Assembly (NCBI RefSeq): GCF_030295745.1
Contig: NZ_AP027291.1
Span: forward strand, 1,302,001-1,366,000
From: Mycolicibacterium sp. TUM20985
Lineage (GTDB): Bacteria > Actinomycetota > Actinomycetes > Mycobacteriales > Mycobacteriaceae
Direction: 5' to 3'
DNA length: 64,000 nucleotides
The notes under the pieces are model-generated. The model had not been told where the DNA came from, did no database searches, and was given only the letters and a program-made list of their open reading frames with translations. Made by a program: the position numbers and the translations under genes. This document shows positions 8,324 to 17,214 of this stretch, piece after piece (within the stretch, counting starts at the first letter, position 1; each line of letters opens with the position of its first letter).

Positions 8324-9466
8324 GTGAAACGATTGGTCTTCGAAGAAGAGCACGAGCAACTGCGGGAGACGGCCCGGCAGTTCCTGGAGAAGGAATGCGC
8401 GCCGTACGCCGAGAAGTGGGAGAGCGATCGCATCGTCGGCCGCGACGCCTACATCGCGGCAGGCAAGTACGGGCTGATCGGGTTCAACCTGCCCGAGAAG
8501 TTCGGCGGCGGCGGCGTCGACGACTTCCGGTTCAATGCCGTGATCGTCGAGGAGTTCAGCAAGTACGGGGCCGCCTCACCCGGCCTGAGTCTGCAGAACG
8601 ACATCGTCGGCCCGTACTTCGCCAACCTGGCCAACGAGGAGCAGCAGGAACGGTGGCTGCCCGGCTACATCACCGGCGAGCTGATTGGCGCGGTCGCCAT
8701 GACCGAGCCCGGCGCGGGCAGCGACCTCGCGGGCATCAAGACCGCGGCGGTCCGCGACGGTGAGGACTGGATCCTCAACGGCTCCAAGACGTTCATCTCG
8801 GCAGGTATCAACTCCGACCTGGTCGTCGTGGTGGCGCGGACCAATGCCGAAGCGGGACACAAGTGTTTCTCGCTCCTGGTCGTCGAGCGTGACATGGCGG
8901 GCTTCACCCGCGGGCGCAAGCTGGACAAGATGGGCCAGCACTTCGCCGACACCGCGGAGCTGCACTTCGAGAACGTCCGAGTGCCGAATGCAAACCTGCT
9001 CGGGGAGGAGGGCAAGGGCTTCTACCACCTGATGCAGAACCTGCCGTCGGAGCGGTTGTCGATCGCGATCGCCGCGGTCGCGGGCGCCCGCGCCACGTTC
9101 AACGACACGCTGCAGTACGTCAAGGACCGCAAGGCCTTTGGGCAACCGATCGGCAGCTTCCAGCACAACCGGTTCGTCATGGCCGAGATGGACACCGAGC
9201 TCGAGATCGCCGAACAGTACGTCGACCGTTGCCTGCGGGCGGTCATCGACGGTGAGCTGACGGCGGTCCAGGCGTCCAAGGCCAAGTGGTGGTGCACCGA
9301 GCTGGCCAAGCGCGTCGTCGACAACTGCGTGCAGCTGCACGGCGGCTACGGGTACATGAACGAGTACAAGGTGGCGCGTGACTACGTCGACGTCCGCATC
9401 CAGACCATCTACGGCGGCACGACCGAGATCATGAAGGAGATCATCGGCAAGGACCTAGGCCTGTAA
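8324..9466 (+). CDS. acyl-CoA dehydrogenase
   Basis: The 380-residue FAD flavoprotein shows MTEPGAGSD (residues 126-134), the Arg-rich VKDRKAFG segment and the C-terminal QLHGGYGYMNEY. The position that carries the catalytic Glu in medium-chain enzymes (YEGT) is Gly364 here (IYGGTTE). Glu243 in LPSERL occupies the alternative base position known from long-chain and isovaleryl-CoA dehydrogenases. The GTG at 8324 follows an AGGAG site by seven bases. It ends the regulated operon, directly before a strong hairpin. Confidence 0.92.
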   Translation: MKRLVFEEEHEQLRETARQFLEKECAPYAEKWESDRIVGRDAYIAAGKYGLIGFNLPEKFGGGGVDDFRFNAVIVEEFSKYGAASPGLSLQNDIVGPYFANLANEEQQERWLPGYITGELIGAVAMTEPGAGSDLAGIKTAAVRDGEDWILNGSKTFISAGINSDLVVVVARTNAEAGHKCFSLLVVERDMAGFTRGRKLDKMGQHFADTAELHFENVRVPNANLLGEEGKGFYHLMQNLPSERLSIAIAAVAGARATFNDTLQYVKDRKAFGQPIGSFQHNRFVMAEMDTELEIAEQYVDRCLRAVIDGELTAVQASKAKWWCTELAKRVVDNCVQLHGGYGYMNEYKVARDYVDVRIQTIYGGTTEIMKEIIGKDLGL

Positions 9467-9519
9467 GCGATTTCGGCGCGTAAACGTTCGGTGAGCGAAC
9501 GTTTACGCGCCGAAATCGC
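9467..9519. terminator. perfect 24-bp hairpin between convergent genes
   Basis: Arms 9467-9490 and 9496-9519 are perfect inverted copies (24 bp, starting GCGATTTCGG) around the five-base loop GTGAG. It begins at the first base after the acyl-CoA dehydrogenase stop and ends nine bases before the stop of the convergent fasciclin gene. It could terminate both transcripts. There is no U-tract, as is usual in mycobacteria. Confidence 0.6.
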
Positions 9520-9528
9520 GAAGAACAG

Positions 9529-10239
9529 CTAGCCCGCCGGGACCGCCGTGGTGGTGCTCGTCGGCGAGAGCGGCTTGCCGGTGCCGTCGAACGACGTCGT
9601 CGGGGTGACCGGCTCCGGCGGCGAGTTCGGGTCGAGCACCGTGTCGAGGATGTAGATCCGGGCGTTGGCGGCCTGGATGCCACCGCAGATGACCTTCGCG
9701 GTGTCGTTGACCTTGATGTCGCCATCCTTGCCGGTGACCTTGATGTCCGCGCCTTCCTGCGTCGGCCGCTGACCCGCGACGTCGCCGGGCCCGAGCAGGC
9801 CGAGGAACACGTGGTAGTAGTCCAGCTTCGTCAGGGCGTCCGGATCGTTCTTCAGCGCCTCGAGCGCAACCGGATCCAGCTTGGCGAACGCGTCGTTGTT
9901 GGGTGCGAAGACGACGTAGGGCCCGTTCTCCAGCACCGGCAGGATGTTCACGGCGGGGTTGAGGCCGCCGTTGACGGCCGAGGTGAACGTGCTCAGCGAC
10001 GGGATCGCGGCCAGCACCTGCCCGACGGGCAGCTTGCCAAGGGTCTCCTTGGTGGCACCGCTCGGCGCCAGCTCGGCGCGCACCGGATCGCAGTTGCCCT
10101 GCCAGTCCGGCAGCGGCTTGACCTCGGCCGTGGTCGTCGGCGTCGGATCCGCCTGGGCGTTGATCGCCATCGGCAGCGATATCGCGATCGCAGCGATCGC
10201 GGCGGACATTCCAATGGCTCGACTGGTGCGAGTCTTCAC
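9529..10239 (-). CDS. secreted fasciclin (FAS1) domain protein, MPT70/MPT83-like
   Basis: The 236-residue exported protein has a signal peptide of about 33 residues ending AINAQA, then mature DPTPTTT. There is no lipobox Cys, so it resembles soluble MPT70 rather than lipoprotein MPT83. The FAS1 core includes YVVFAPNNDAFAKL and the C-terminal VICGGIQAANARIYILDTVL. A Thr/Pro-rich tail follows. The GTG at 10239 is preferred because a GGGAG site lies seven bases upstream; the ATG at 10272 would put non-signal residues in front. FAS1 domains usually mediate adhesion or surface binding, but the partner here is unknown. Confidence 0.85.
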   Translation of the reverse strand: MKTRTSRAIGMSAAIAAIAISLPMAINAQADPTPTTTAEVKPLPDWQGNCDPVRAELAPSGATKETLGKLPVGQVLAAIPSLSTFTSAVNGGLNPAVNILPVLENGPYVVFAPNNDAFAKLDPVALEALKNDPDALTKLDYYHVFLGLLGPGDVAGQRPTQEGADIKVTGKDGDIKVNDTAKVICGGIQAANARIYILDTVLDPNSPPEPVTPTTSFDGTGKPLSPTSTTTAVPAG

Positions 10240-10321
10240 TTTTTGGCTCCCTAACGTGTCTGGTCGCGCCACTCAGAGCCCGACTCTCGCGGCGACGCCG
10301 AAGAAAGCGTAAGGGCAAAGA

Positions 10322-11632
10322 TCACGAATCGGCAAAGTCGCGGTCGGCGGAAGGGTCCGTTCGAGTGGCGCCGACCTGCGTACTTCGTACGTTCAGACAC
10401 AGGATGGCCGCGACGGCGCACAACCCCGAAGCCAGGTAGAACGCCAGGTCGTAACCGCCCTGCAGATCGCGTAACCACCCGGCGCCTGCGGCAGCAACGG
10501 CCGCCCCGAGCTGGTGTGACGCGAACACCCAACCGAACACCACCGGCGTGCGGACGCCGAAGTAGCGCCGGCACAGGACGATCGTCGGCGGCACGGTCGC
10601 CACCCAGTCCAGCCCATAGAAGATGACGAACACCCACGTACTCGGCTCGGCGTGCGGGGACAGCAGGGACGGCAGGAGCAGCAGTGACACGCCGCGACCG
10701 GTGTAGTAGACGGCGAGCAGCAACCGCGGATCCACGCGGTCGGTCAACCACCCCGAGAAGATCGTCCCCGCCACGTCGAGGATGCCGATCGTCGCGAGCA
10801 GCCCCGCCGCGACCGTGGTCGGCATGCCGTGGTCGTTGGCCGCGGGGATGAAGTGGGTGCCGATCAGGCCGTTGGTCGTCATCCCGCAGATCGCGAAGCT
10901 CCCTGCGAGCAGCCAGAAGGCCGGCATCCGCACGCCGATCCGCAACCCGTCGAACGCCGCGCGGAAGGTGCCCGCTGGCACGACGGCGGGCTCGGCGCTG
11001 GTGGCCCCGTACGCCAGGAGCCCCCTGTCCTGTGGGTAGTTGCGCATGAAGAGCAGCACCAGCGGGACGACGTTCAGGGCCGCGGCAGCCACGATCAATG
11101 AGGCCCACCGCCACCCGTGGCGCTCGGTGACCGCGGCGATGACCGGCAGGAAGATCAGCTGCCCCGTCGCGCTGGCCGCCGTGAGCACGCCCGTCACCAG
11201 GCCGCGGCGCTCCTCGAACCAGCGGGTCGCGATCGTCGCGACGAAACCCATCGAGATGGAGCCCGTACCCACGCCGACCAGCACGCCCCAGAGCAGGACC
11301 AGCTGCCAACTACTCGTCATCGTCACCGACAGCGCCGACCCGGCCGAGATCAGAAGCAGCGCGGTGGTCAATACCGGCCGCACGCCGAAGCGGTCCATCA
11401 GCGCGGCGGCGAACGGCGCCGTCAGCCCGAAGAGCGTCATGTTGACCGACATCGCCAACCCGACCGTGCCGTGCGTCCAGCCGAACTCGTCGTGCAGCGG
11501 GTTCATCATCACGCCGGGCACCGAGCGGAAGCCGGCGGCACCGAGGATCGCCACGAAGCTGGTGGCGGCGACCACCCAGGCCCAGTGGAGGCGGGGACGA
11601 CGCGTCGTCTCATCGCGGGCAGTAACCGTCAC
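10322..11632 (-). CDS. MFS transporter (monocarboxylate/oxalate-formate type)
   Basis: The protein is about 436 residues with 12 predicted hydrophobic helices. MDRFGVRP after helix 2 and the acidic loop motifs (RWFEERRG, LTDRVDPR) mark the major facilitator superfamily. The architecture resembles the MCT/OFA-like subgroup. Starts at 11686 (TTG), 11674 (ATG) and 11632 (GTG) are all in frame. I take 11632 because a cluster of inverted repeats occupies 11662-11710. It is divergent from a GlxA-type regulator that probably controls it. The cargo is unknown. Confidence 0.8.
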   Translation of the reverse strand: MTVTARDETTRRPRLHWAWVVAATSFVAILGAAGFRSVPGVMMNPLHDEFGWTHGTVGLAMSVNMTLFGLTAPFAAALMDRFGVRPVLTTALLLISAGSALSVTMTSSWQLVLLWGVLVGVGTGSISMGFVATIATRWFEERRGLVTGVLTAASATGQLIFLPVIAAVTERHGWRWASLIVAAAALNVVPLVLLFMRNYPQDRGLLAYGATSAEPAVVPAGTFRAAFDGLRIGVRMPAFWLLAGSFAICGMTTNGLIGTHFIPAANDHGMPTTVAAGLLATIGILDVAGTIFSGWLTDRVDPRLLLAVYYTGRGVSLLLLPSLLSPHAEPSTWVFVIFYGLDWVATVPPTIVLCRRYFGVRTPVVFGWVFASHQLGAAVAAAGAGWLRDLQGGYDLAFYLASGLCAVAAILCLNVRSTQVGATRTDPSADRDFADS

Positions 11633-11661
11633 CCGAACACTGTGCGGCTCGGCGGCGACGG

Positions 11662-11710
11662 ATGCCAGTGGCATGAATGCCACCAATCGTCAAGAACATG
11701 CCAAGATGGC
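11662..11710. promoter_or_regulatory. cluster of ATGCCA/TGGCAT inverted repeats (operator region)
   Basis: The hexamer ATGCCA or its complement occurs at 11662-11667, 11669-11674, 11677-11682 and 11698-11703, with a partial TGGC at 11707. The central pair GTGGCAT-GA-ATGCCAC (11668-11683) has seven-base arms. The array lies between the divergent MFS and AraC/GlxA genes, as expected for an autoregulated operator. Confidence 0.55.
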
Positions 11711-11713
11711 GGG

Positions 11714-12679
11714 GTGCCTTCCGTCCACCGCATCGCCGTGCTGCTCTTGCCGCCGGTCGTGGGATTCGACGCGACGATCGCCCCGATGCTGTTCGGCGCT
11801 GCCAGCGCCGGCGATGGCGCTCCGCTCTACGACGTCGTGGTGTGCGGCCTTGACGATCGACCCGTCGCGACGACGCACGGTTACGCGATGACGCCCGCCA
11901 GGGGCGCGGATGTCCTGGCCACCGCCGACACCGTGGTGATTCCCGGAACGCGATACCCGTCCGCGCGTCACGACGGCGTGTTGACTCTGCGCGCGCAGGC
12001 CGCCCTCGACGCAATCCGGCCGGGCACCAGAATGGTGTCGATCTGCACCGGCGCATTCGTGCTTGCTGCCGCGGGCCTCCTCGACGGACGCCCCGCCACG
12101 ACGCACTGGAAGCACGCCGAGGACCTGCGCAGGCTGTACCCCCGCGTGCTGGTCGACGAGAACGTGCTGTTCGTCGACGACGGTGACGTGCTGACGTCGG
12201 CGGGCCTGGCCGCGGGAATCGACCTGTGCCTTCACGTCATTCGCTCCGATCACGGCACTCAGGTCGCCAACGCGGTGGCCCGCCACTGCGTCGTGCCGCC
12301 GTGGCGTGAAGGCGGCCAGGCGCAGTTCATCGACCGCGATCCGCCCGCCGCGGACGATGCGTCGACCGCCTCGACCCGGGAGTGGGCGTTGCGCCACCTC
12401 GCCGAGGACCTGACCGTCGAACGGTTGGCTCGCCACGCCCACATGAGCCCGCGCACCTTCAACCGCCGGTTCCGCGAGGACACCGGCCAGGCGCCCGGCA
12501 CCTGGGTCCGGAACCGTCGGGTCGACCACGCGCGGGAACTCCTGGAGTCGCGCGACCTGTCGGTCGACGAGGTGGCCCGCCTCGCCGGTTTGGGTTCGGC
12601 GGGCAACTTGCGCCATCACCTCCGCCGCGGGGTCGGCATGTCGCCGTCGAGTTACCGCAAGGTCTACCAAGGTGTCTGA
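11714..12679 (+). CDS. GlxA-family transcriptional regulator (DJ-1/PfpI domain + AraC HTH)
   Basis: The 321-residue protein has an N-terminal class I glutamine-amidotransferase-like domain (about residues 5-170) with the nucleophile-elbow Cys111 in SICTGAF. The C-terminal AraC-type DNA-binding domain (about 225-320) contains two helix-turn-helix units, LTVERLARHAHMSPRTFNRRF and LSVDEVARLAGLGSAGNLRHHL. The GTG at 11714 begins the conserved VHRIAVLLLPPV strand; longer versions read through the divergent gene. It probably regulates itself and the neighbouring MFS transporter. Confidence 0.88.
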   Translation: MPSVHRIAVLLLPPVVGFDATIAPMLFGAASAGDGAPLYDVVVCGLDDRPVATTHGYAMTPARGADVLATADTVVIPGTRYPSARHDGVLTLRAQAALDAIRPGTRMVSICTGAFVLAAAGLLDGRPATTHWKHAEDLRRLYPRVLVDENVLFVDDGDVLTSAGLAAGIDLCLHVIRSDHGTQVANAVARHCVVPPWREGGQAQFIDRDPPAADDASTASTREWALRHLAEDLTVERLARHAHMSPRTFNRRFREDTGQAPGTWVRNRRVDHARELLESRDLSVDEVARLAGLGSAGNLRHHLRRGVGMSPSSYRKVYQGV

Positions 12680-12689
12680 CCGGCGCCGC

Positions 12690-12695
12690 TAGGAT
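12690..12695 (+). promoter_or_regulatory. -10 box for gamma carbonic anhydrase gene (leaderless)
   Basis: TAGGAT lies six bases before the ATG at 12702 with no ribosome site between them. Confidence 0.4.
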
Positions 12696-12701
12696 TCGGC
12701 C

Positions 12702-13226
12702 ATGCCGGAACCGCTGATCCTGTCCGTCAACGGGCACACGCCGCAGTTGCACGCCGAGTCGTGGGTGGCGCCCAATGCCACCGTCATCGGTCCGGTGACC
12801 CTCGCCGCCAAGGCCAGCGTCTGGTACGGCGCCGTGCTGCGGGCCGAGCTGGAGCCCATCGAGATCGGCGAAGGGGCCAACCTTCAGGACAACGTGACGG
12901 TCCACGTCGATCCGGGCTTCCCGGCGCGCATCGGGGCGGGAGTGACCGTCGGGCACAACGCGGTTCTGCACGGCTGCACGGTCGAGGACGGCTGCCTGAT
13001 CGGGATGGGCGCGGTCATCCTCAATGGCGCGCGGATCGGCGCCGGGTCACTGGTCGCGGCGGGCGCCGTGGTGGCTCAGGGGCACGTCATCCCGCCGGGA
13101 TCGTTGGTGGCGGGTGTGCCGGGCAAGGTCCGTCGGGAGCTCAGCGCCGACGAGGTTGCGCACAATCGCCTCAACGCGCAGGTCTATGAACACTTGAGTG
13201 ACGTGCACCGCACCGCGATGGAATAG
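12702..13226 (+). CDS. gamma carbonic anhydrase family protein
   Basis: The 174-residue left-handed beta-helix protein is built from hexapeptide repeats (NATVIG, AGVTVG, CLIGMGAVILNGARIGAGSLVAAGAVV). The three histidines at zinc-ligand positions are present: His68 (VTVHVD), His85 (VGHN) and His90 (VLHGC). This supports a metal-binding trimer of the YrdA/PaaY type, although many family members lack measurable carbonic anhydrase activity. It is probably monocistronic with a leaderless start; the next gene follows after about 30 bases. Confidence 0.87.
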   Translation: MPEPLILSVNGHTPQLHAESWVAPNATVIGPVTLAAKASVWYGAVLRAELEPIEIGEGANLQDNVTVHVDPGFPARIGAGVTVGHNAVLHGCTVEDGCLIGMGAVILNGARIGAGSLVAAGAVVAQGHVIPPGSLVAGVPGKVRRELSADEVAHNRLNAQVYEHLSDVHRTAME

Positions 13227-13259
13227 CATTCGCGCGGGTACGTACCTACGGTGAAGCCC

Positions 13260-14396
13260 ATGCGCACACTCGTCACGGGAGCGACCGGATACGTCGGTTC
13301 ACGACTCGTCGGCTCGCTCCTCGCCGGGGGGCACCAGGTGACCGTCGCCAGCCGCAACCCCGAGCGACTCGGTGACTTCGGCTGGCTGGACGACGTCACG
13401 CCGGTCATGCTCGACGCCGCCGACCCCGACTCGGTGGCCAGTGCTTTGATCGTCGCCGGTCCCGTCGATGTCCTCTACTACCTGGTGCACGGCATCGGGC
13501 AGTCCGGATACCGCGACGCCGACAACATCGCCGCCGCCAACGTCGCCCGCGCCGCCAAGGACGCGGGGGTGAAGCGCATCGTCTACCTGGGCGGTTTCGT
13601 GCCCGACGCCGGCGAACTCTCCGAGCACCTCACCAGTCGCGCCGAGGTCGCCGAGGCGTTGACCATCGACGGGGGACCGGACGTGGTGTGGCTGGGCGCA
13701 GCCATCATCATTGGCGAGGGGTCGACCTCGTTCGAGATGCTCCGGGCGGTCGGCGACCGGTTCCTCCTGATCCCCATGCCGCCGTGGGCGCACAACCCCC
13801 TGGACCCGATCTCCATCAGCGACGTCCTCTACTACCTGGTCGCCGCGGCGGACCAGGAGCGCGTCCCGGCCGGGTCCTACGACATCAAGGGACCCGAGAC
13901 CACGACCTACGGCGATCTGCTGCTGACCTACGCGCGGCTGGCGGGCAAGTGGCGCGGCGGCGTGCCCGTGCCCGACGTGGACATGGGACTCGTGTCGCAG
14001 GTGGCCGCGTTGTTCGTGCCCGTGCCGCACGGCTTGGCGGCGGATCTCGTTCAGTCGCTCGACTATCCGATGACGGCGTCGAACGACGGTCTGCGCGGAC
14101 TGGTGCCCGAACCGCCGGGCGGCCCGGTGAGCACCGAAGACGCCATCTCGTCGTCGCTGTCCGGTCATCGTCGGCTGCCCGTGGACCAACTGGCCGATCC
14201 GCACCACATGGCCGACACCGACCCGGAGTGGGCGGGTGGTGACGTCACGCGGATCCGCAACCTGGCGTCGATGGTCACGCCGTCGGTCGCCCAGCCCGCG
14301 CTCGGCCTACTCTGCGCGGTGCCCGGGCCCGTCGCCGGATGGGTGCGAACCGGCCTGGACGCGCTGATCGGTCTGGCGCCCAAGGGGATGCCGTGA
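13260..14396 (+). CDS. NAD(P)-binding (NmrA/epimerase-like) protein
   Basis: The 378-residue Rossmann-fold protein begins MRTLVTGATGYVGSRL with a complete glycine-rich turn. The segment DVLYYLVHGIGQSGYRDADN resembles atypical SDRs of the NmrA/YbjT group. The C-terminal half (from about residue 230) is longer than a minimal SDR and unassigned. An in-frame GTG lies three codons upstream (13251) and cannot be excluded. The stop overlaps the start of the CPBP protease gene in GTGA, so the two are coupled. The substrate is unknown. Confidence 0.82.
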   Translation: MRTLVTGATGYVGSRLVGSLLAGGHQVTVASRNPERLGDFGWLDDVTPVMLDAADPDSVASALIVAGPVDVLYYLVHGIGQSGYRDADNIAAANVARAAKDAGVKRIVYLGGFVPDAGELSEHLTSRAEVAEALTIDGGPDVVWLGAAIIIGEGSTSFEMLRAVGDRFLLIPMPPWAHNPLDPISISDVLYYLVAAADQERVPAGSYDIKGPETTTYGDLLLTYARLAGKWRGGVPVPDVDMGLVSQVAALFVPVPHGLAADLVQSLDYPMTASNDGLRGLVPEPPGGPVSTEDAISSSLSGHRRLPVDQLADPHHMADTDPEWAGGDVTRIRNLASMVTPSVAQPALGLLCAVPGPVAGWVRTGLDALIGLAPKGMP

Positions 14397-15091
14397 CCGG
14401 GCTTTTCTCCCAGATAAGCGCCATTGTCTCAACCCCTGCCGCGCCGCACCAGGAATCGCCGTCCCTGGTGCGCACGCGCCGCATCATCGTGGCGATCGTC
14501 CTCGTCCTCGGCGCGACACTGCTGGGCTTCTCGTTGACCCGGACGCCCGGCAGCACGTCGTTCTACGTGCTGACCGTGGCACTGGCGGCGGTGTGGGCCA
14601 TCGGGGCGAGGCTCTCTGGACCGCTGCACATCGGGAACGTCGAATTCCGCGGCAGAATACGGCGTCCGATCATCACGGGTATTGCGACCGGGGTGCTGTT
14701 GGGCGGGGTGTTCATCGTCGGCGGCCTGGTGGCCCGCGAGATCGGTCCCGTCCGCGACTACATCGTTCAGGTGCTCGACTACGCCAACTACGGTGCGCTG
14801 TGGCTGGTCACGCTGATCACCGTGGTGAACGGCCTCGCCGAGGAGATGTTCTTTCGCGGCGCCCTGTTCACGGCATTGGGCAAGTTCCGTCCGGTGCTCG
14901 TGTCGACGATCGTCTACGCCCTCGCCGTATCGGCGGCGGGCAACCCAATGCTGGGGTTCGCCGGCCTCATCCTCGGCGGGGTGTGCGCCTACGAGCGCCG
15001 GATCACCGGTGGGGTGCTCGCCTCGATGCTGACGCACTTCTTCTGGGGTCTGGTCATGGTGCTGGCCCTGCCACCGATTTTTGGCGTCTGA
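14393..15091 (+). CDS. CPBP family intramembrane metalloprotease
   Basis: The 232-residue protein has about six hydrophobic helices. AEEMFFRG supplies the EExxxR motif of the CPBP/Abi (CAAX-protease-like) family, and a later His (SMLTHFFWG) matches the third motif. The usual second-motif His (FxxxH) is not evident in VSTIVYALAVSAAGNP, so activity is uncertain. It starts at a GTG overlapping the stop of the upstream NAD-binding gene. Such proteins often act in membrane protein turnover or bacteriocin self-protection; no partner is visible. Confidence 0.82.
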   Translation: MTGLFSQISAIVSTPAAPHQESPSLVRTRRIIVAIVLVLGATLLGFSLTRTPGSTSFYVLTVALAAVWAIGARLSGPLHIGNVEFRGRIRRPIITGIATGVLLGGVFIVGGLVAREIGPVRDYIVQVLDYANYGALWLVTLITVVNGLAEEMFFRGALFTALGKFRPVLVSTIVYALAVSAAGNPMLGFAGLILGGVCAYERRITGGVLASMLTHFFWGLVMVLALPPIFGV

Positions 15092-15152
15092 CCTTCTAGC
15101 GCAACGGGTTTGCGTCATGTGGCTGACCACCCCCCTCCGCGTCGAACGATTA

Positions 15153-15962
15153 TCAGTCGTCGGTGAACACGGCCGGGCGCCGCTGCTGAAACGCCGTCGT
15201 ACCCTCGCGGAAGTCGGGCGATGACAGCAGGGACAGCTGGCCCTCCGTCTCGCGTTCGAACGCACCCTCCAGCTCTGTCAGCGTCGCCGCGTTGACGGCG
15301 TGCTTGGTCTTGCGGAGCGCGATCGCCGGGCCGGACTGCAACGTGTCGATCACGGCCTTCACCCCGGCTTCGAGGTCATCGTCGGCGTATACGGCGCTGA
15401 CCAAACCCGCCGCCAAGGCATCGGCGGCCGAAAGCCTCTCGGCGAGCAACGCCATGCGCATGGCCCTGGTGCGTCCGATGGAGGCGGCGACGAGCGCCGA
15501 TGCCCCACCGTCGGGCATCAGCCCAATCTTGGTGAACGCCAACAGGAAATAGGCCTTCTCGGAGGCCAGGATGATGTCGGCGGCGATCGCGACCGAGACG
15601 CCGACGCCGGCGGCCGGGCCCTGCACGACCGAGACCACCGGCTTCGGCAAGGCCACGATGGCGGCGACGGCGCGATTCGCCGCGGCGAGCGTATCGTCCG
15701 GCGTGCCGTGGGCGCCCGGATTGGCGTGGTCCTCCGCACCGATGCTGGCGCCCGAGCTGAAACCGCGACCCGCCCCTCCCAGGCGGACCACGCGCACTGC
15801 GGGGTCGGCGGCCGCCCGCTCCATGGTGTCGGCCAGCGTGTCGAGCATCGGCGCGGTCAGCGAGTTCAGGCTGTCGGGCCGGTTCAGCATCACCGTGAGC
15901 ACCCCGTCGCGCAGGGACACGATGAGATCGTCGATACCGGTGTAAGTCTCAATGTTGGTCAT
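15153..15962 (-). CDS. enoyl-CoA hydratase/isomerase family protein (EchA10-like)
   Basis: The 269-residue crotonase-fold protein has the oxyanion motifs GFSSGASIG and GPAAGVGVSVA. The first hydratase Glu is replaced (GVGVS), while the second catalytic position is an Asp in KIGLMPDGG. That pattern is seen in isomerases and PaaG/PaaB-type enzymes rather than classical hydratases. It lies divergent from mcr, the same arrangement I recall for echA10 and mcr in M. tuberculosis. A double-bond isomerase in methyl-branched acyl-CoA oxidation is plausible but inferred. Confidence 0.85.
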   Translation of the reverse strand: MTNIETYTGIDDLIVSLRDGVLTVMLNRPDSLNSLTAPMLDTLADTMERAAADPAVRVVRLGGAGRGFSSGASIGAEDHANPGAHGTPDDTLAAANRAVAAIVALPKPVVSVVQGPAAGVGVSVAIAADIILASEKAYFLLAFTKIGLMPDGGASALVAASIGRTRAMRMALLAERLSAADALAAGLVSAVYADDDLEAGVKAVIDTLQSGPAIALRKTKHAVNAATLTELEGAFERETEGQLSLLSSPDFREGTTAFQQRRPAVFTDD

Positions 15963-16006
15963 GCGCGCCTCTGGTTTCGGCGAGCACTCGGGCCCGCGGT
16001 CGGTCG

Positions 16007-16022
16007 ACTTGGTTATACAAGT
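16007..16022. promoter_or_regulatory. inverted repeat between echA-like gene and mcr
   Basis: ACTTG-GTTATA-CAAGT has five-base arms around six bases and lies 47 bases before the mcr start, in the only gap between the divergent genes. It is a weak operator candidate. It does not match the sterol-regulator consensus I know. Confidence 0.3.
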
Positions 16023-16068
16023 AAGCTATGTCGCGGTCAACTGGGGTCGATGAGGTGGAGGACGATTG

Positions 16069-17160
16069 ATGGCTGGACCATTGCAGGGACTGAGAGTCGT
16101 CGAGTTGGCCGGTATCGGGCCCGGGCCGCACGCGGCGATGATCCTTGGCGATCTCGGCGCCGACGTCGTGCGCATCGAACGCCCGGGCAAGGGTGGCGCG
16201 GTGCCCGTCGGCACCCGGGACTCGATGCTGCGCAACCGGCGCTCGGTGGCCGCCGACCTCAAGAGCGACGAGGGTCGCGAGCTGGTGCTGCGGCTGATCG
16301 CCAAGGCCGACGTGCTCATCGAGGGCTACCGTCCCGGCGTGACCGAGCGTCTCGGCCTGGGGCCGGAGGACTGCGCGAAGGTGAACGAGCGCCTGATCTA
16401 CGGGCGCATGACGGGCTGGGGCCAGACCGGCCCGCGCTCGCAGCAAGCCGGTCACGACATCAACTACATCTCCCTCAACGGTCTATTGCACGCCGTCGGC
16501 CGCAAGGGTGAGCGGCCGGTGCCGCCGCTGAACCTCGCCGGCGACTTCGGCGGCGGTTCGATGTTCCTCCTCGTCGGCATCCTGTCGGCGCTTTGGGAGC
16601 GGCAGACCTCCGGCAAGGGTCAGGTGATCGACGCGGCGATGATCGACGGATCCAGCGTTCTGGTGCAGATGATGTGGAGCTTCCGCGCCAGCGGCATGTG
16701 GTCCGACGAGCGGGGTGCCAACATGCTCGACACCGGCGCGCCGTACTACGACACCTACGAGACGTCCGACGGCAAGCACGTTGCCGTCGGCGCCATCGAA
16801 CCGCAGTTCTACGCGCAGCTGCTGCAGGGGCTCGGGCTCGACGCCGCCGACCTGCCGGGGCAGCACGACGCCGCGCGCGCCGAGGAACTGCGCGCGACGT
16901 TCACCGAGGCGTTCGCCGCCCACGATCGCGACCACTGGGCCAAGGTGTTCAACGGCACCGATGCATGTGTCACCCCCGTGTTGAGCTTCGGTGAGGTGGA
17001 GACCGAACCGCACATCGTCGAGCGGAATACCTTCTTCCGCGACGGGGACAATCTGGAGCCCGCGCCCGCGCCCCGGTTCTCGCGCAGCGTGCCGCCGACG
17101 CCGACGCCACCCGGGACCGGGGGCGTCGACGCCGAGGCCATTCTCGACGATTGGGTATAG
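16069..17160 (+). CDS. mcr: alpha-methylacyl-CoA racemase
   Basis: The 363-residue class III CoA-transferase-fold enzyme has the racemase catalytic region [11 protein letters not shown] (His) and [10 protein letters not shown] (Asp), matching the His/Asp pair of M. tuberculosis MCR. The N-terminal [36 protein letters not shown] is also family-typical. It interconverts (2R)- and (2S)-methylacyl-CoA so that branched lipids and the cholesterol side chain can enter beta-oxidation. The ATG at 16069 has GGAGG seven bases upstream. The HSD10-like SDR follows in the same direction. Confidence 0.92.
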   Translation: MAGPLQGLRVVELAGIGPGPHAAMILGDLGADVVRIERPGKGGAVPVGTRDSMLRNRRSVAADLKSDEGRELVLRLIAKADVLIEGYRPGVTERLGLGPEDCAKVNERLIYGRMTGWGQTGPRSQQAGHDINYISLNGLLHAVGRKGERPVPPLNLAGDFGGGSMFLLVGILSALWERQTSGKGQVIDAAMIDGSSVLVQMMWSFRASGMWSDERGANMLDTGAPYYDTYETSDGKHVAVGAIEPQFYAQLLQGLGLDAADLPGQHDAARAEELRATFTEAFAAHDRDHWAKVFNGTDACVTPVLSFGEVETEPHIVERNTFFRDGDNLEPAPAPRFSRSVPPTPTPPGTGGVDAEAILDDWV

Positions 17161-17214
17161 TCCCCAACCAACCAGTAGGTCGGCCAGCTGTCGACCGGAC
17201 GAGAGGATGCATTG

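Noticed and set aside
11117..11713. Long N-terminal extension of the GlxA-type regulator
   Set aside because: It runs antisense through the MFS transporter, has no domain similarity, and the conserved domain begins at GTG 11714.
15092..15152. Terminator hairpin CGCAA-CGGGT-TTGCG
   Set aside because: Only five base pairs; too weak to support.
16007..16022. KstR or KstR2 operator upstream of mcr
   Set aside because: The inverted repeat does not fit either sterol-regulator consensus as I know it; left as an unnamed weak repeat.
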